DNA of 64,000 nt from Undaria pinnatifida (lineage: Eukaryota > Sar > Phaeophyceae > Laminariales > Alariaceae): assembly GCA_012845835.1 (NCBI GenBank), contig JABAKD010000004.1, forward strand, positions 6,801,765 to 6,865,764. The letters run 5' to 3'. A program made the translations under genes and the position numbers. This document shows positions 1-11,200 of the stretch, piece after piece (within the stretch, counting starts at the first letter, position 1; every line of letters begins with the position of its first letter). The notes below the pieces were generated by a model. It saw only the letters and a list, made by a program, of their open reading frames with translations. It searched no databases and was not told the origin of the DNA.

Positions 1-750
1 GCTGGAGTGTATTTTCACCTACTATGAAAATAAAAATACACTCCACCAGGTGTGAGATCGTATATTTTGTCGAAACTCATCTTTGTAACCTGTGTGTGAT
101 ACTCCGATCGCGCGTATTACGGGTTGTGTGTCCTCATTAAGGATATAGGTCGGCGACTCCACTTGCAACTACAGTGTAGCTATCAGGGTCAACAGGGTGG
201 TGTTAGGCAGTCTGTGCGCGGAAACTATAAAACCCGTTTCTGAGGGGGACAAAATCTGACAGCTATGTGGAGGGAAATGCATCAGTTTATCATGTGAATC
301 CTGTAAGTCTAGTATCCGGTGAGGGGAGGGCGGAGTTTTTAAGGACGTGGGGGCCTGATTTTGATCAAAAGGGGGGCGGGAGGGTGGGAGGGGACGGGTG
401 GGGCAGGTCATTTTGTGCGTGGAAACTATAAATATTTCTTGTGGGGGAGGGGGGGGAATGTGGCGGGGGGGGGGCGGGGGCGGGGGGGGAGGGCTTTAGG
501 TCGCATAGATGTAGGGGTTTGCTATACGCGTGGTGCTAGGTCTAGGCGATGGTGCGGGTGGTGGGGAAGGAGGGGGCGTCGGGGGCGGGGGTGGGTGGGA
601 ATTGCAGCAGCGGCATGGGCGGCTCTGAAAAGATAACGAGGCGATATCCAGGGCGTGAAAGTGTTTATTACTCTGGCGGATTTCGATAGTAGGTGGGGCG
701 TTAGAGCAAGAGAAAACAAGGGAAAAACAACGAATGAATGGTGGTGGCAG
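1..750. repeat. G-rich satellite domain, left copy
   Basis: The first ~260 bases match, inverted and with only scattered differences, the stretch 51680-51915. The match continues through the G-rich tracts (360-600) and a unit around 490-560 that reappears inverted near 51200-51260. At the edge, an inverted pair (GGAGTGTATTTT near 4-15 and its complement near 34-45) can form a hairpin. The repeat may extend left of the window. Several short reading frames run through it but look like G-run artefacts. No gene is seen. Confidence 0.8.
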
Positions 751-1040
751 GGGGTGGTATAAAACCAGTATAAAAGGACAACGACGACTTTCGTCGTTAA
801 TATTGCTGACAAGCCCATCACAACACCACAAAACGCAGAAGAACACGCAACACAAACAGACGTCGTGTAGAAGCAACGAAAAGCAGAACCTAATTACAAC
901 GACCTCAACGCAACACAGCAGTATAGCACAGCAGTATAGGCACATTATGTAAGATATACCATCATCTACGACCACATACTTTTCTTCTGTCTGTAGCTCT
1001 GTAGCCGGATGGTATATATGATGCCATATTGTTGTTGTTT

Positions 1041-2470
1041 GCGTGCGAGGGTGTAGTTCGTCACGCCGTTTGATTTGAATCGCAGCCGTTTGAATTTTAT
1101 GGTTTTGTTAGGACGAGGAGGGTTTTTTGGGAAGGGATTTTTTTGTCCGCAGCCCAGGGCACAACGAAGTGAAATGTTTGTGTGTTGTGTTGTTGTTTTT
1201 TGTTGTCCCGCATCGTGATGTAGCAGGATCGAACAGCAGAGGCGCAAACGTTCCAGCGCATGCACCACCAGCGCTGGGTTGGCAGGCCAGCCGAAGGGTG
1301 CTTGTAGGCTACTACTAGCAGTGTAGTGTGTGTTGGTGTTCGTGTGTGTGTCCCAAAATGCACCCACGAGGTGGTTGTTTGCGTGCGAGGGTGTAGTTCG
1401 TCACAATCGCAGCCGTTTGAATTTTATGGTTTTGTTAGGACGAGGAGGGTTTTTTGGGAAGGGATTTTTTTGTCCGCAGCCCAGGGCACAACGAAGTGAA
1501 ATGTTTGTGTGTTGTGTTGTTGTTTTTTGTTGTCCCGCATCGTGATGTAGCAGGATCGAACAGCAGAGGCGCAAACGTTCCAGCGCATGCACCACCAGCG
1601 CTGGGTTGGCAGGCCAGCCGAAGGGTGCTTGTATGCTACTACTAGCAGTGTAGAGTGTGTTGGTGTTCGTGTGTGTGTCCCAAAATGCACCCACGAGGTG
1701 GTTGTTTGCGTGCGAGGGTGTAGTTCGTCACAATCGCAGCCGTTTGAATTTTATGGTTTTGTTAGGACGAGGAGGGTTTTTTTGGGAAGGGATTTTTTTG
1801 TCCGCAGCCCAGGGCACAACGAAGTGAAATGTTTGTGTGTTGTGTTGTTGTTTTTTTTGTTGTCCCGCATCGTGATGTAGCAGGATCGAACAGCAGAGGC
1901 GCAAACGTTCAAGCGCATGCACCACCAGTGCTGGGTTGGCAGGCCAGCCGAAGGGTGCTTGTATGCTACTACTAGCAGTGTAGAGTGTGTTGGTGTTCGT
2001 TCGTGTGTGTGTCCCAAAATGCACCACCAGCGCTGGGTTGGCAGGCCAGCCGAAGGGTGCTTGTATGCTACTACTTGCAGTGTAGAGTGTGTTGGTGTTC
2101 GTGTGTGTGTCCCAAAATGCACCACCAGCACTGGGTTGGCAGGGCAGCCGAACGGTGCTTGGATGCTAGTAGCAGTGTCGGGGGGGGGCGACTTCCCCCC
2201 CCCCCGGGCCCGACAAAGTGTGCGTTGGAAGGACCCTCACCAGCAGCCGAAGGGTGCTTGTATGCTACTACTAGCAGTGTAGAGTGTGTTGGTGTTCGTG
2301 TGTGTATCCCAGAATGCACCACCCCCACTCGGTTGGCAGGGCAGCCGAACGGTGCTTGGATGCTAGTAGCAGTGTCGGGGGGGGGCGACGCGCCCCCCCC
2401 CGAACCCCCCCCCCCGGGCCCGACACAGTGTGCGTTGGAAGGACCCTCACCAGTGTGCGTTCGAAAAAGT
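1041..2470. repeat. Tandem array with ~327-bp and ~95-bp units
   Basis: Three long units start at 1041, 1381 and 1708, spaced 340 and 327 bases; the first carries a 13-bp insertion. Each contains the same G/T-rich block and ends with a ~95-bp sub-unit. That sub-unit then repeats alone from about 1918 to 2430, interrupted twice by a G-run/C-run hairpin block (about 2170-2233 and 2370-2452). Near-identical reading frames repeat on both strands, but only because the DNA repeats; none looks like a conserved protein. Confidence 0.88.
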
Positions 2471-2539
2471 ACATGGAAAAACTATAGTATGTATTTTTAA
2501 CAAGAGAAGGGGGAGGGGGGGGGGGGGGGGGGTGGAGGA

Positions 2540-3070
2540 GGAGTTTTCAAGAAGTTTAGGTCACATATAATATAAAATCACGGATTTGGTCGATACTGAT
2601 GTTCGCAACATTGTGTGTAATCCTCCGATCGCACGTATTAATCATATATGTAGGGGCTTGCTATACGCGCGGTGCTGGGTCTAGGCGATCGTGCGGGGTG
2701 TGGGGAAGGAGGGGGGCAGGGGAGATTAATGAATGCGACGTCATGGATGACTAGAACGATAATGACGTGATATCAATTGCTTAAAAGTGTTTATTACTCT
2801 GGCCGATTTTGATTGTAAGTTGGGCGTTTGAACGAACTGGGCGGGGAACAAAGGGGGGGGGGGCGGCGGGGGGGCGGGGCGGAGATGAGTTGGAGCTACG
2901 GCATGGATGGCTAGATGGATAACGAGACGATATCAGCTGGCTGGTAGTGTTTACTACTCTGGCAGATTTTAAGTTCAGGTGGTGCGTTTAAACAAGAGGG
3001 GGGGGGGGGGGAGCATTTCAATATGTGCGCGGAAACAACTAACCCTTGAAGGGGACGAATCTGACGGTTG
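2540..3070. repeat. Diverged copies of the left satellite unit
   Basis: Segments at 2590-2640, 2640-2710, 2735-2840 and 2885-2995 are diverged direct copies of parts of 67-119, 490-560 and 600-710. Recognisable words include the GTGTTTATTACTCTGG block and long G runs. The arrangement suggests repeated duplication of a G-rich satellite unit of a few hundred bases. Bases 3070-3500 carry no recognised feature; 3520-3601 is a decayed end of a family A element in reverse orientation. Confidence 0.65.
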
Positions 3071-3799
3071 CAGCAAGAAGACACCACTTTATATCACCCG
3101 CCTGCTAATGTTTCTTTTTCTAGAAGGCTTGATGTTACATGTAGTATGCAACCCAGTTCTTAGATGTAGTAAACAACGTGTTAAAAGCTTCATAATTTGT
3201 TATTGTACATGGATCGAAAGATAAAATATTTCAATCGATAGGTACAATCATGTAAATACCATTATTTTCTGACATCGCTAAATATAAGAAAGAGATGCAT
3301 ATCGCCAAATACAACAGGCGAGGTGATGTGGCCATGCATTGTCACCGCCAATGAGAACGACAGGGAGAGCTCACGCTATACCTACAACGCGACCCGAAGG
3401 GTGCGCCAGCTAGCGTTGGGCTGCGAAAGCAACTGAGTTAAATCGACACACGACGCGTATGAAAATATTTTATAAAAAAATACTAAATGTGGCTTTCTCA
3501 CGAGTCTGAAATTCGGATGATTCGGGGCTAAGGCGCCCCTGCGTCGTTCGGAGAACGATTTTGACGAGAAACGCTACCCATATCGCAGCATCGGCCTAAA
3601 GAACGACTATATGAGAAGCCCAGCCTGGGTCGGTGTTCCTGTTTGTTATCAAGTGTCCTATACTGCATAGGGGGATATGGTAGAGACAGGGGTGAGCGAG
3701 CCCGCGGTGTTTTGCTTTTACTCCAACGAAGAAAGCTCGAACCTGGGGACGGAGATCTACCGCGACACCCAAGTTTGTACTTGAGCGCTGCTAGAGGAA

Positions 3800-4328
3800 G
3801 ACGCGTGCTACGATATAGGCATACCTTTTTTTGGCGATTTTTTTTTCTGAATAACGGGGCTCCTTAACCCACTCATACTATCGTCGGGAAAAAAACGTTT
3901 TTTTTTTTGGCGTGAATCTTGTTGCGTGCCTAGGCTATGGTGGAGCTCTTATGAATCGTTGTACGGTGTAGCCCGCCCAACTTTTCTTGAACGAAATCGC
4001 CGGTTTCTGAAACCAGCTCCCGGCCGTGTCTCCTGAAATACGGTGTGCCCCTTGTCGCCCCGACGTCATCGTTCGATAGACCTTTGCAGGCATGAAAATG
4101 TTCGAGGATGCTTTTTTTTTTCGTGGCACCCTTCCTCGTGTCTCGCAGCCATGATTCATTGAAATGTTCGTTAAATAAAATAGCAGGTTTTGGGGGGGAG
4201 GCTATCGTAGAATCAGTCTTATATCCGAGATCATGACAGTTTTGATTATTTTTTTCCAATTTTTTTTTCGGTGGAGGGGTCTTAAGCTCCCTAATTTAGG
4301 ATGCCTCTTTCGTAGCACGCGTCGATAG
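3800..4328 (+). mobile_element. Family A element split by a family C insertion
   Basis: The left end GACGCGTGCTACGATA at 3800 and the right end GTAGCACGCGTC near 4317-4328 are the family A termini. The interior has the usual A order (GGGGCTCCTTAACCC block, CCTAGG block, GGTCTTAAGCTCCC block) but is interrupted by the C element at 3953-4218. A is a short non-coding, non-autonomous DNA transposon, about 255-260 bp when uninterrupted. Confidence 0.8.
3953..4218 (+). mobile_element. Family C element, copy 1
   Basis: This 266-bp element has imperfect terminal inverted repeats (left GAATCGTTGTACGG, right CGTAGAATCAGTC). It is flanked by TTAT on both sides (3949-3952 and 4219-4222), read as a 4-bp target duplication. 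It interrupts an older A element. There is no coding capacity, so it is non-autonomous. Confidence 0.82.
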
Positions 4329-5025
4329 GAGCTTCGGTGGATTGCCTGTGGCCTCTACGGAATTTCTGATGGGTAACACAGTCGTCCATTCAGCTGCTGT
4401 AGACAGTGGTCCGTAGAACGCGAAGTGGTACTCTTGATGTATACCAATGTCAGACAGCTTTCCTGCGGTTTATCTACGTTCTACCGCGTATACCCATAGA
4501 GTGGTATCGTCAGGCAGCCAAACTGCAGCGTCGATAATGCCTGTTCGGAACTCGGTACGTTCTAACACGAGCTCTTAGAAGGTTTGTAAGAGAGGGCTAA
4601 TCGGACAGGATTTGTACAAGCGCAGCAGCGTAGCTGTGCTTCCATAACCATGAAGTGTCGAACCTCCACGAGCAAGCGTCAAGGCTGTAGGTCAGTCATT
4701 ACAATGACCCGGTAGATACGGTGTTCATGTACCCGTGAAGCGTTGACCTCTTGCCGAGCACCGCAAGGGTAGCCTCAATCTCGCTTCGGGGGTCTAGGCC
4801 AAGGGCCTGAACCGCTCTGTGCTTCACCTCAAAACCCGAGCACAACACACACGGAAAATCTATGGACTTGTGAAAAGCGAAAAAAAGAAAAAAACAGGAA
4901 ATAACGCGGCTTGGACGTAAACTTGGGTAGCCATTCAAAGACGGGTAGAGGTAGCGCTTTTTCTTTGAAGAAATTGGGCACTGAATAGCGGGGCTTGCTA
5001 ACACGTGTGCGTCCGGTATATTCAG
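4329..5025 (+). other. Upstream intron sequence of the PAO-like gene, no feature recognised
   Basis: This stretch precedes the first exon found. It holds a few A/T and purine-rich runs and perhaps decayed A sequence near 4850-5000. I searched it and the rest of 1-5025 for the Rieske signature (Cys-x-His and Tyr-His-Gly-Trp codon patterns) and found none. The 5' exons are therefore taken to lie left of the window. The polypyrimidine/AG acceptor for the 5026 exon ends at 5025. Confidence 0.4.
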
Positions 5026-5217
5026 GTAGCGCAAGACATCATCTGGGTTTGGGGAGACAACGGTCCGGATGCCGGGCTCGAGAGCGCCGTTTCTCCAGCG
5101 GCACTCATCCCGGTGCTCGAAGACGCTGAGGTGGTCGAGTCGGGCAGGGTGTCAACCGGTTCGATCTACCAGAGGGACGTGCCGTACGCGTGGGAAACCT
5201 TTGTCGAGAATTTCCTG
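5026..5217 (+). CDS. PAO-like gene, exon a (first seen)
   Basis: This exon has 64 codons, phase 0 at both ends. The acceptor is TATTCAG before 5026 and the donor is GTGCGG at 5218. It encodes [17 protein letters not shown] and ends [15 protein letters not shown], typical of the segment just after the Rieske domain in PAO-like proteins. The frame hits a stop 8 codons past the donor, which supports splicing here. Confidence 0.9.
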
Positions 5218-8200
5218 GTGCGGTCACGCGTTTGCTTCGTATAATCGCCGGTTTTGCTGTTTCTGCGCCGTGAAACGTTTTTGGTTAGTCCGCATTCACC
5301 CCGATATTGTCGCCGACTTCCTGTTTTTCCGCTGAAGCGCTCTTCGCTCCTGGTGTACGCTGACTAACGTTCAATTCGCGCTCTGCAATGCAGCAGCATG
5401 CAGAGAGCTTCTACGGTCAAGATTAACCCACGTTTTCGTTTGAAATGCTTCACAAGACTAATTCAAACTCAATGATAACCCCCCCCCCCCGGAAAAAAAT
5501 AGATATATAATCGTTGGCCTCGGTTGGCAGCGACGCTGTAAAACAATAACCGTATATGGGGGCTGGCGTTGGTTGCTAACGATGCTGTAAGACATTTCAA
5601 CCACTGCTTGAGTGCGTGAGCTTGGCAACCAAGATGCCGGTTTCTTTTTTGGGCGGTGACCATGATGGTTATCGAGTTTGATCAGGTGGTGCGGGCTGGA
5701 GAACCCTAACTCCGCACAAGGTGAATGATCGCATCGCGCAGTGTGAATAAGGTAAGGCACCCTCTAGGCAGTTGTATAGCAATGCCCATTGCTGTCTCTG
5801 GAGCGGCCACACCTGAAAATATAGCAACTCATTGGCGCTGTCATCCATAAGGCAAGAAAGAAGGCACAAGATGTCAAAGTCCGTCTTACGAGCGGTTCTT
5901 GGAAGGATGCAGTTCACCCTTCATGCGACTCGTCGAACACCTCACGGCGATCCGCGCTTGGTGCAGCAATGTCTGGGCACGTTTGGTGAAAACCCGACGT
6001 GCTCCGTCCCGGCATAGTAGAGCTGCGAGGGTCTACGGTCATATGACTACGGCCATGCACAAACTGAGCACACCCCCTCCCCGAAACAACGATTTTGATA
6101 TTAATGAAACGTCACCCCGATGAGCCTATCCAATGACCTAGGTAAACGCTTTAAACAGTTAAACAAAAATCCTGACATTTCGACGAATCTGGGTTAACGA
6201 GCTGCGTCGTTTAGAAATGGTCTACCCATTTTACCCTAAAAGTACTAACTCTAATCGTAGCACGCATCTACAGATACACTTGAACACCTAGGTGATGCCT
6301 TGGAAGGTGTAGACCACGCAAAAACGGCTACACCCCCTGGACGCGTGCTGCGAAAGAGGTCTCAGGTATATCTCTTTTTGGCTGAAGTGCTTTCTGAACA
6401 ACGAGGTTCTTTAACCTGTGAAAAAAACCGTCGGAAAATGCCGTTCGTTGTTTGCGAAGGGATTGTCCATTATACCAAGGGAGTCGTTCTACGGTCGTAG
6501 CCGCCCCCCTCAGCATTTTTTTAACGAAATCGCCGGTTTCGAAACCAGCCCCGGCCGTATCTCCCGAAAAACGGTGCCTCTTACCGCCCAGACGAGATCG
6601 TTCGATAGACCTTTGCAAACATGAAAATATATGAACACTTTATTTTTCATACTATCCTTAACTTTCCCGTGTCGAGCAGTCATGAAACGTTCGTTAAAGA
6701 AAATCGCTGTTTTTTGGGGAGGTTAGGAGCGTAGAATCAGTCAAGGCCGACCAAGGCTACACAAGGGGGAGGGGGGGGGGGGGGGGGGGGGGATTTTGCG
6801 GGGTTTTGGCGGTGGCGTGTGGGTCACTCGCGCGAGCGACCCCCCCCTTATTCGCTTGCGGCGTTAAGTATTGCCAAATGAACCCGCCATCTAGTCATGG
6901 CAAGCTACGCTTCGCCTAAACAATCGCCAAAATTAAGTGTTTTTGTCGTTTGAGGCGCAGAATCAATGGTGCGAGTGGGTGTAGACCTTGGTCGTGGAAA
7001 ACGGGGTTTTCCCCCGCGTACCGCTACCTTGGTTGGTGACACGACGGAATTCTTCATTGCTAACGCGCACGTTCAGTTTGCTGGTTTGGCGTCCAGGGCA
7101 TTCTCAACCGAGGACCCTTTCGGAAATGCCAAACGGTGAGCGTCTATTCTGGAATGTGTCCCGCGGCCAGTGGTTTTCGGGCAAGAAAGTTAGGCCAAGT
7201 AGAAACACGGGGGCGATTCGCGCGGTTGACTTTGGTTGACGGGTGTCTATCTCGTCGACACAGTTCTGGGTAGTCTATGTCGTTGTCGATACCGTTCACG
7301 GGTCAAAAGTACCGCCACCACCACTGCTACCACCACCACCACCACCACCACCACCATCACCACCACCACGACCACCACGACCACCACCACCACTGCTACT
7401 GCCACCACCATGACCACCACCGCAGACGACGTTTTTAAATCTCGATAACTAACATTGAGAGCAGCACGTGTAGGCCACGACGCATTTGGAACGACATTAC
7501 GACATGTGCTGCAAAAACCTGTAGCGGTCGCTTGTTGCGGCGATATCGGAGCGAACGAAACCGATACCACCCGGCTCGGCGTTTGTGTTTGTCGAAAACC
7601 AAGGCCACCGGATGGGTGGAGACCGCGAATTCATCTGCCGAGGCCAGGAATGTCATGCCAATGGCTCAGTTCCCCACCCAAGCACGGCTCTAAACTACTG
7701 TAGAACCTGTTGTGCTGCGCTGCTACTCTTATCTTTCCTGTTCTGTTTAGAATCCCTTTCCCGGCATAGTCCAACAAATACTCCGGAACACACACCTATG
7801 CGGACGCGTGCTATGATGATTCTGCGCCCTTGAAGACTACGGCCACGGTACGGGGCGTGCCCCATTTTTCGCTCGTACCGGGGTTTAGCCGCTCGCACGA
7901 TCCTCGCCTTCAAAATGCTTTAGGCGAGGGTTTGGGCGAAACGCTCTTACGGTATTGCAGGGGGGGTCCCTTTCGGGTGCATTATGTGCAGTGGCTGGGG
8001 GTCGTTCGCGCGAGTGACTCGCCTGTTTTCTATGCGATGTTACGATTTTGTGCTGTTTTTATTTAACTGTGTTTGAATCCGCAATATAATCATGGTCATC
8101 GACGTTGCGCCCCCTCAAAAAACTCCTCTAAACTTGTTTGTCCTCCGTGAGGTACAGAGTCACTCGTGCTCGCGTGGCTCAAACCCGGGGTGGTGGAAAT

Positions 8201-11200
8201 TGGGGTACCCTCCCTTGCCGAAAGAAAGAGGTCCATTTCGTTGCGGATTCATGCCCCAAAATTATCACAACACGACGAAGGCTAAATACAGCAAAGGAAT
8301 AGGGAGGTCACCCTCGCGAGTAACCCCCAGCCACTGCTAACCAAGGGTCCGGTAGTGACCCCCCTCACAGTAGCCTTCGTCGATCATCACCATGTAACTC
8401 TGACCCGTTGAACAGAGATCCCCTCAACTTTACGCCACTGCCGTACATTTCCATCGAAGCGGCGCCGCCTTGCCGACTCTTGACTACACCGTTAGGCGAT
8501 TTTAGGGTGGTGACACACTGCGCGTTGCACATCCGTTTTATATCTCAACTTTTCCCCCAGCGCCAACACTCGTATTTGTCGCCGCACTGCTGCACGCGTT
8601 TGTCGTAATGCTTTGCTCGTCCCCACTCAACGGGTTCGCGTCTCCACTCACGTCGGCATCCCCGGACAGGACCCATCTCACGTTACCGTCGCCCACCACG
8701 GTGAGCTACGCCCTTCCGATCGGTCGACGCGGTCGATGTCCACTATCGGTCGCGTCTAACCTATGATTGGTTTGACAAACAGGTAGTTATCAGGCACTCT
8801 CATCCGATTGCCATGAAAAATGATCTGCTGTTGGTTGCCTGTTGACGCCACGGGCTGCAAATCCGGCACAGTCGGGGTCCAAACGGCCACCTTTCGGGCG
8901 CGTGCTAGGATAGAGTTGCGCCACCTTTTTTTCTGATCTTCCTCAGTTTAAACGCTCAAGACCTCTCCCAAAAACATATTTGGAGAAAAATAAAACCGCC
9001 ACCGGATGAAGCGTCCCATGGCCTAGGTACACAACGATAGTCATACAAAAAATAAACGGCCTTTTGCCGACGATTTTGGGCTAAGGAGCCCAGTCATTCA
9101 GAAACCATTTCAGCCAAAAAACGGTATACCTTAATACCTATATGGTAGCACGCGTCTTCGATCTGCCTAGAGGTGCCTTTAGGTCTCACGCACGCTACGC
9201 GAGTCATCCCGCGACAGGGGGGTTGCACGTTTTGTTTTGGCCAACCATTTTGTGACCGGTCAAGCTTCTCAGGTATGTAAATATCGGTTTGGTGTGATCG
9301 CTTTACGAGAGCAGAGTTGTTCTTTAGATCTACAGAGCGCGACGCATGCATCGATGGAGGTAACACTTTCCGGCGTTTTTTTTTTTCTGAATGATAAGGC
9401 TCCTTAACCCCTTTAGAGCCCCCGAACCCCTCTCTATACTAAATCCAAGTAATTTTGTCCCCAAAAACGGGTTTCCAGTTGTAAAGGGGTTAACCCGAAA
9501 TGGTCGGAAACGGGCAATTTTTGTTTTTTTCACGATTCTCGTTGCATACCTAGGCCAAAGGGATTTTTCACCCCGTAGTAGCAGATATTTTTTTCTGCCA
9601 ATCAGTTTTTGCCTCAAAGAGGTCTTAGAGCTCCCAAATTGAGGAACCTCAGAAAAAAAAACTGGTGCGCTCGTAGAAATGCTGTTCGGGCTGCGCGAAC
9701 GAATGTCTTCGAAGCCATGCTTCTGCTGTTTTGGGATACTGACCTAGCGCCCCATGCTAGGATCTCAGAAAACTCTTAGAATCTGCTTCACCCCTAGTGT
9801 CCGATGACTCACTCCCGCACTGTGCAGGACCCCCTTCTCTTTCTCAAGCGGCCTGCTATATCTCTTTGTCACACAGGCATTATGGGAAGCCGCGACATGG
9901 CTGCTCCCGTCCGGCTCCAGCTTGTGTCGCCTACTCTCACCAAGGTTTGTTGATCCAGCTCAGCAGGAGATCGTCGCTGCCATGCAGCGCGAGGGGGGCA
10001 CACATAACGTTGAGTAGTGTACCCAAGCAGTGTTTATCTAGCACGTGGAAGTAGCGGAACCCGCTCGCTTTGTTCGCTGACTCAATGCGAACGGCGGGGT
10101 TTTCGATGCAGACATGGTGCACAGAAGGTGAGGGAACCGTGGCGGGCTTTGTTGAGACGGTCCTCTAGAGAGATCTGCACCGTCAGGGCCGCACGCCGTG
10201 GTATGTCGCTCGTACGTGAACATTATCACCAGGGTAGCATTGCCCACTGCACTTTACTGCATAAGCAACCCCGGTATCATGGCACACGAACTAGTGAATA
10301 GCCTTTGCAAATAGCCTTTTCATCGGCGTTTCAAGCAGCCACCTCGCGCCCTGCGTTAGCTGGCCAAGGAGACAAACATACGACACCTAGACGTTTAAAC
10401 TATTGGCACTTTCTGCGGCAACTCGCAAAGGGCCGTACTGGAGAAAGCGCCAGTACACTTTTGTGATTCGCAATGACCCCGTAACGTGTATCAGCGGGCT
10501 ATGGAATCGTTTGCTTCGTTTTCGACAACAACATATTGCTTGAGACGACGCGTGCTACGATACAGGTGCGCTGCCTTTTTGCTGGGGCTCCTATATTAGG
10601 TAGCTTAAGACGTCTCCCAAAAATTGATTTGTGGAGAATAACATAACTGAGCTACCGGACGAAAAAATCGACGGCCTGGGTACACGATGAGGCTCAGGCA
10701 GAAAAATAAACGATTTCAGACGTGTTGGGATTAAGAAGCTCCGTCATTGAGAAACCATTCTTGCCAAAAAAGGGTATACCTCTATCGTAGCACGTTTGGG
10801 GCTTTTTTTTTTAGGTAGCTCGTCACTCGAGCGAGTGAACCTCCTGCTCGTTTGTGAGGTATCAAGCTTTCGTGCTGTTATAACAATTTTCCGATACGAA
10901 AATTCAGAATGGAATGGTAAGCTGCGCTGCGCCGAGAAAAAAAACGCCAAACGTGTTTTTGTCTGTGAGTTGCAGAGTCACTCGTGCGAGTGGCTCAAAT
11001 CCGGCAGTGAAAAAAACGGGGGGACCAATGGCACGGTACGGGGTTAATATTGTTTTACCCCCTTTTGGGCACTTTTTTGTGCAGTGGCTCGGTGTCACAC
11101 TCGCGCGAGTGACCCCCCTGTTCCTTGCGGCCACAGGCTTTCTTTCTTTCTTTCGTGCTGTTTTTACATTCTCGATATGAACACGGAAAGGGATGGTTAG

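Larger units (their letters stand above)
5218..8669 (+). other. Intron after exon a (3,452 bases)
   Basis: It contains reverse A fragments near 6100-6270, an A 5' half at 6340-6473 joined to a complete C element (6481-6742), B-type sequence at about 6753-6960 with a long G run, a CCA-type trinucleotide tract (7311-7430) and a B element at about 7825-8350 with a TTCGCGCGAGTGA palindrome half. Open frames at 5669-5917 (minus) and 6988-7239 have no recognised match. Nothing distinctive is seen at 8351-8669 before the micro-exon acceptor. Confidence 0.6.

Noticed and set aside
496-975. 159-codon minus-strand frame in the left satellite
   Set aside because: It is composed of Cys/Val and Pro runs produced by repetitive DNA and is absent from other satellite copies.
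1401-2131. Repeated ~90-126 codon frames on both strands
   Set aside because: They are the same tandem unit read several times, with no recognised protein.
3690-3775. Possible upstream exon of the oxygenase (frame with AVFCFYSNEESSNLG)
   Set aside because: It looks protein-like and has an AG before it, but matches no part of the expected Rieske region.
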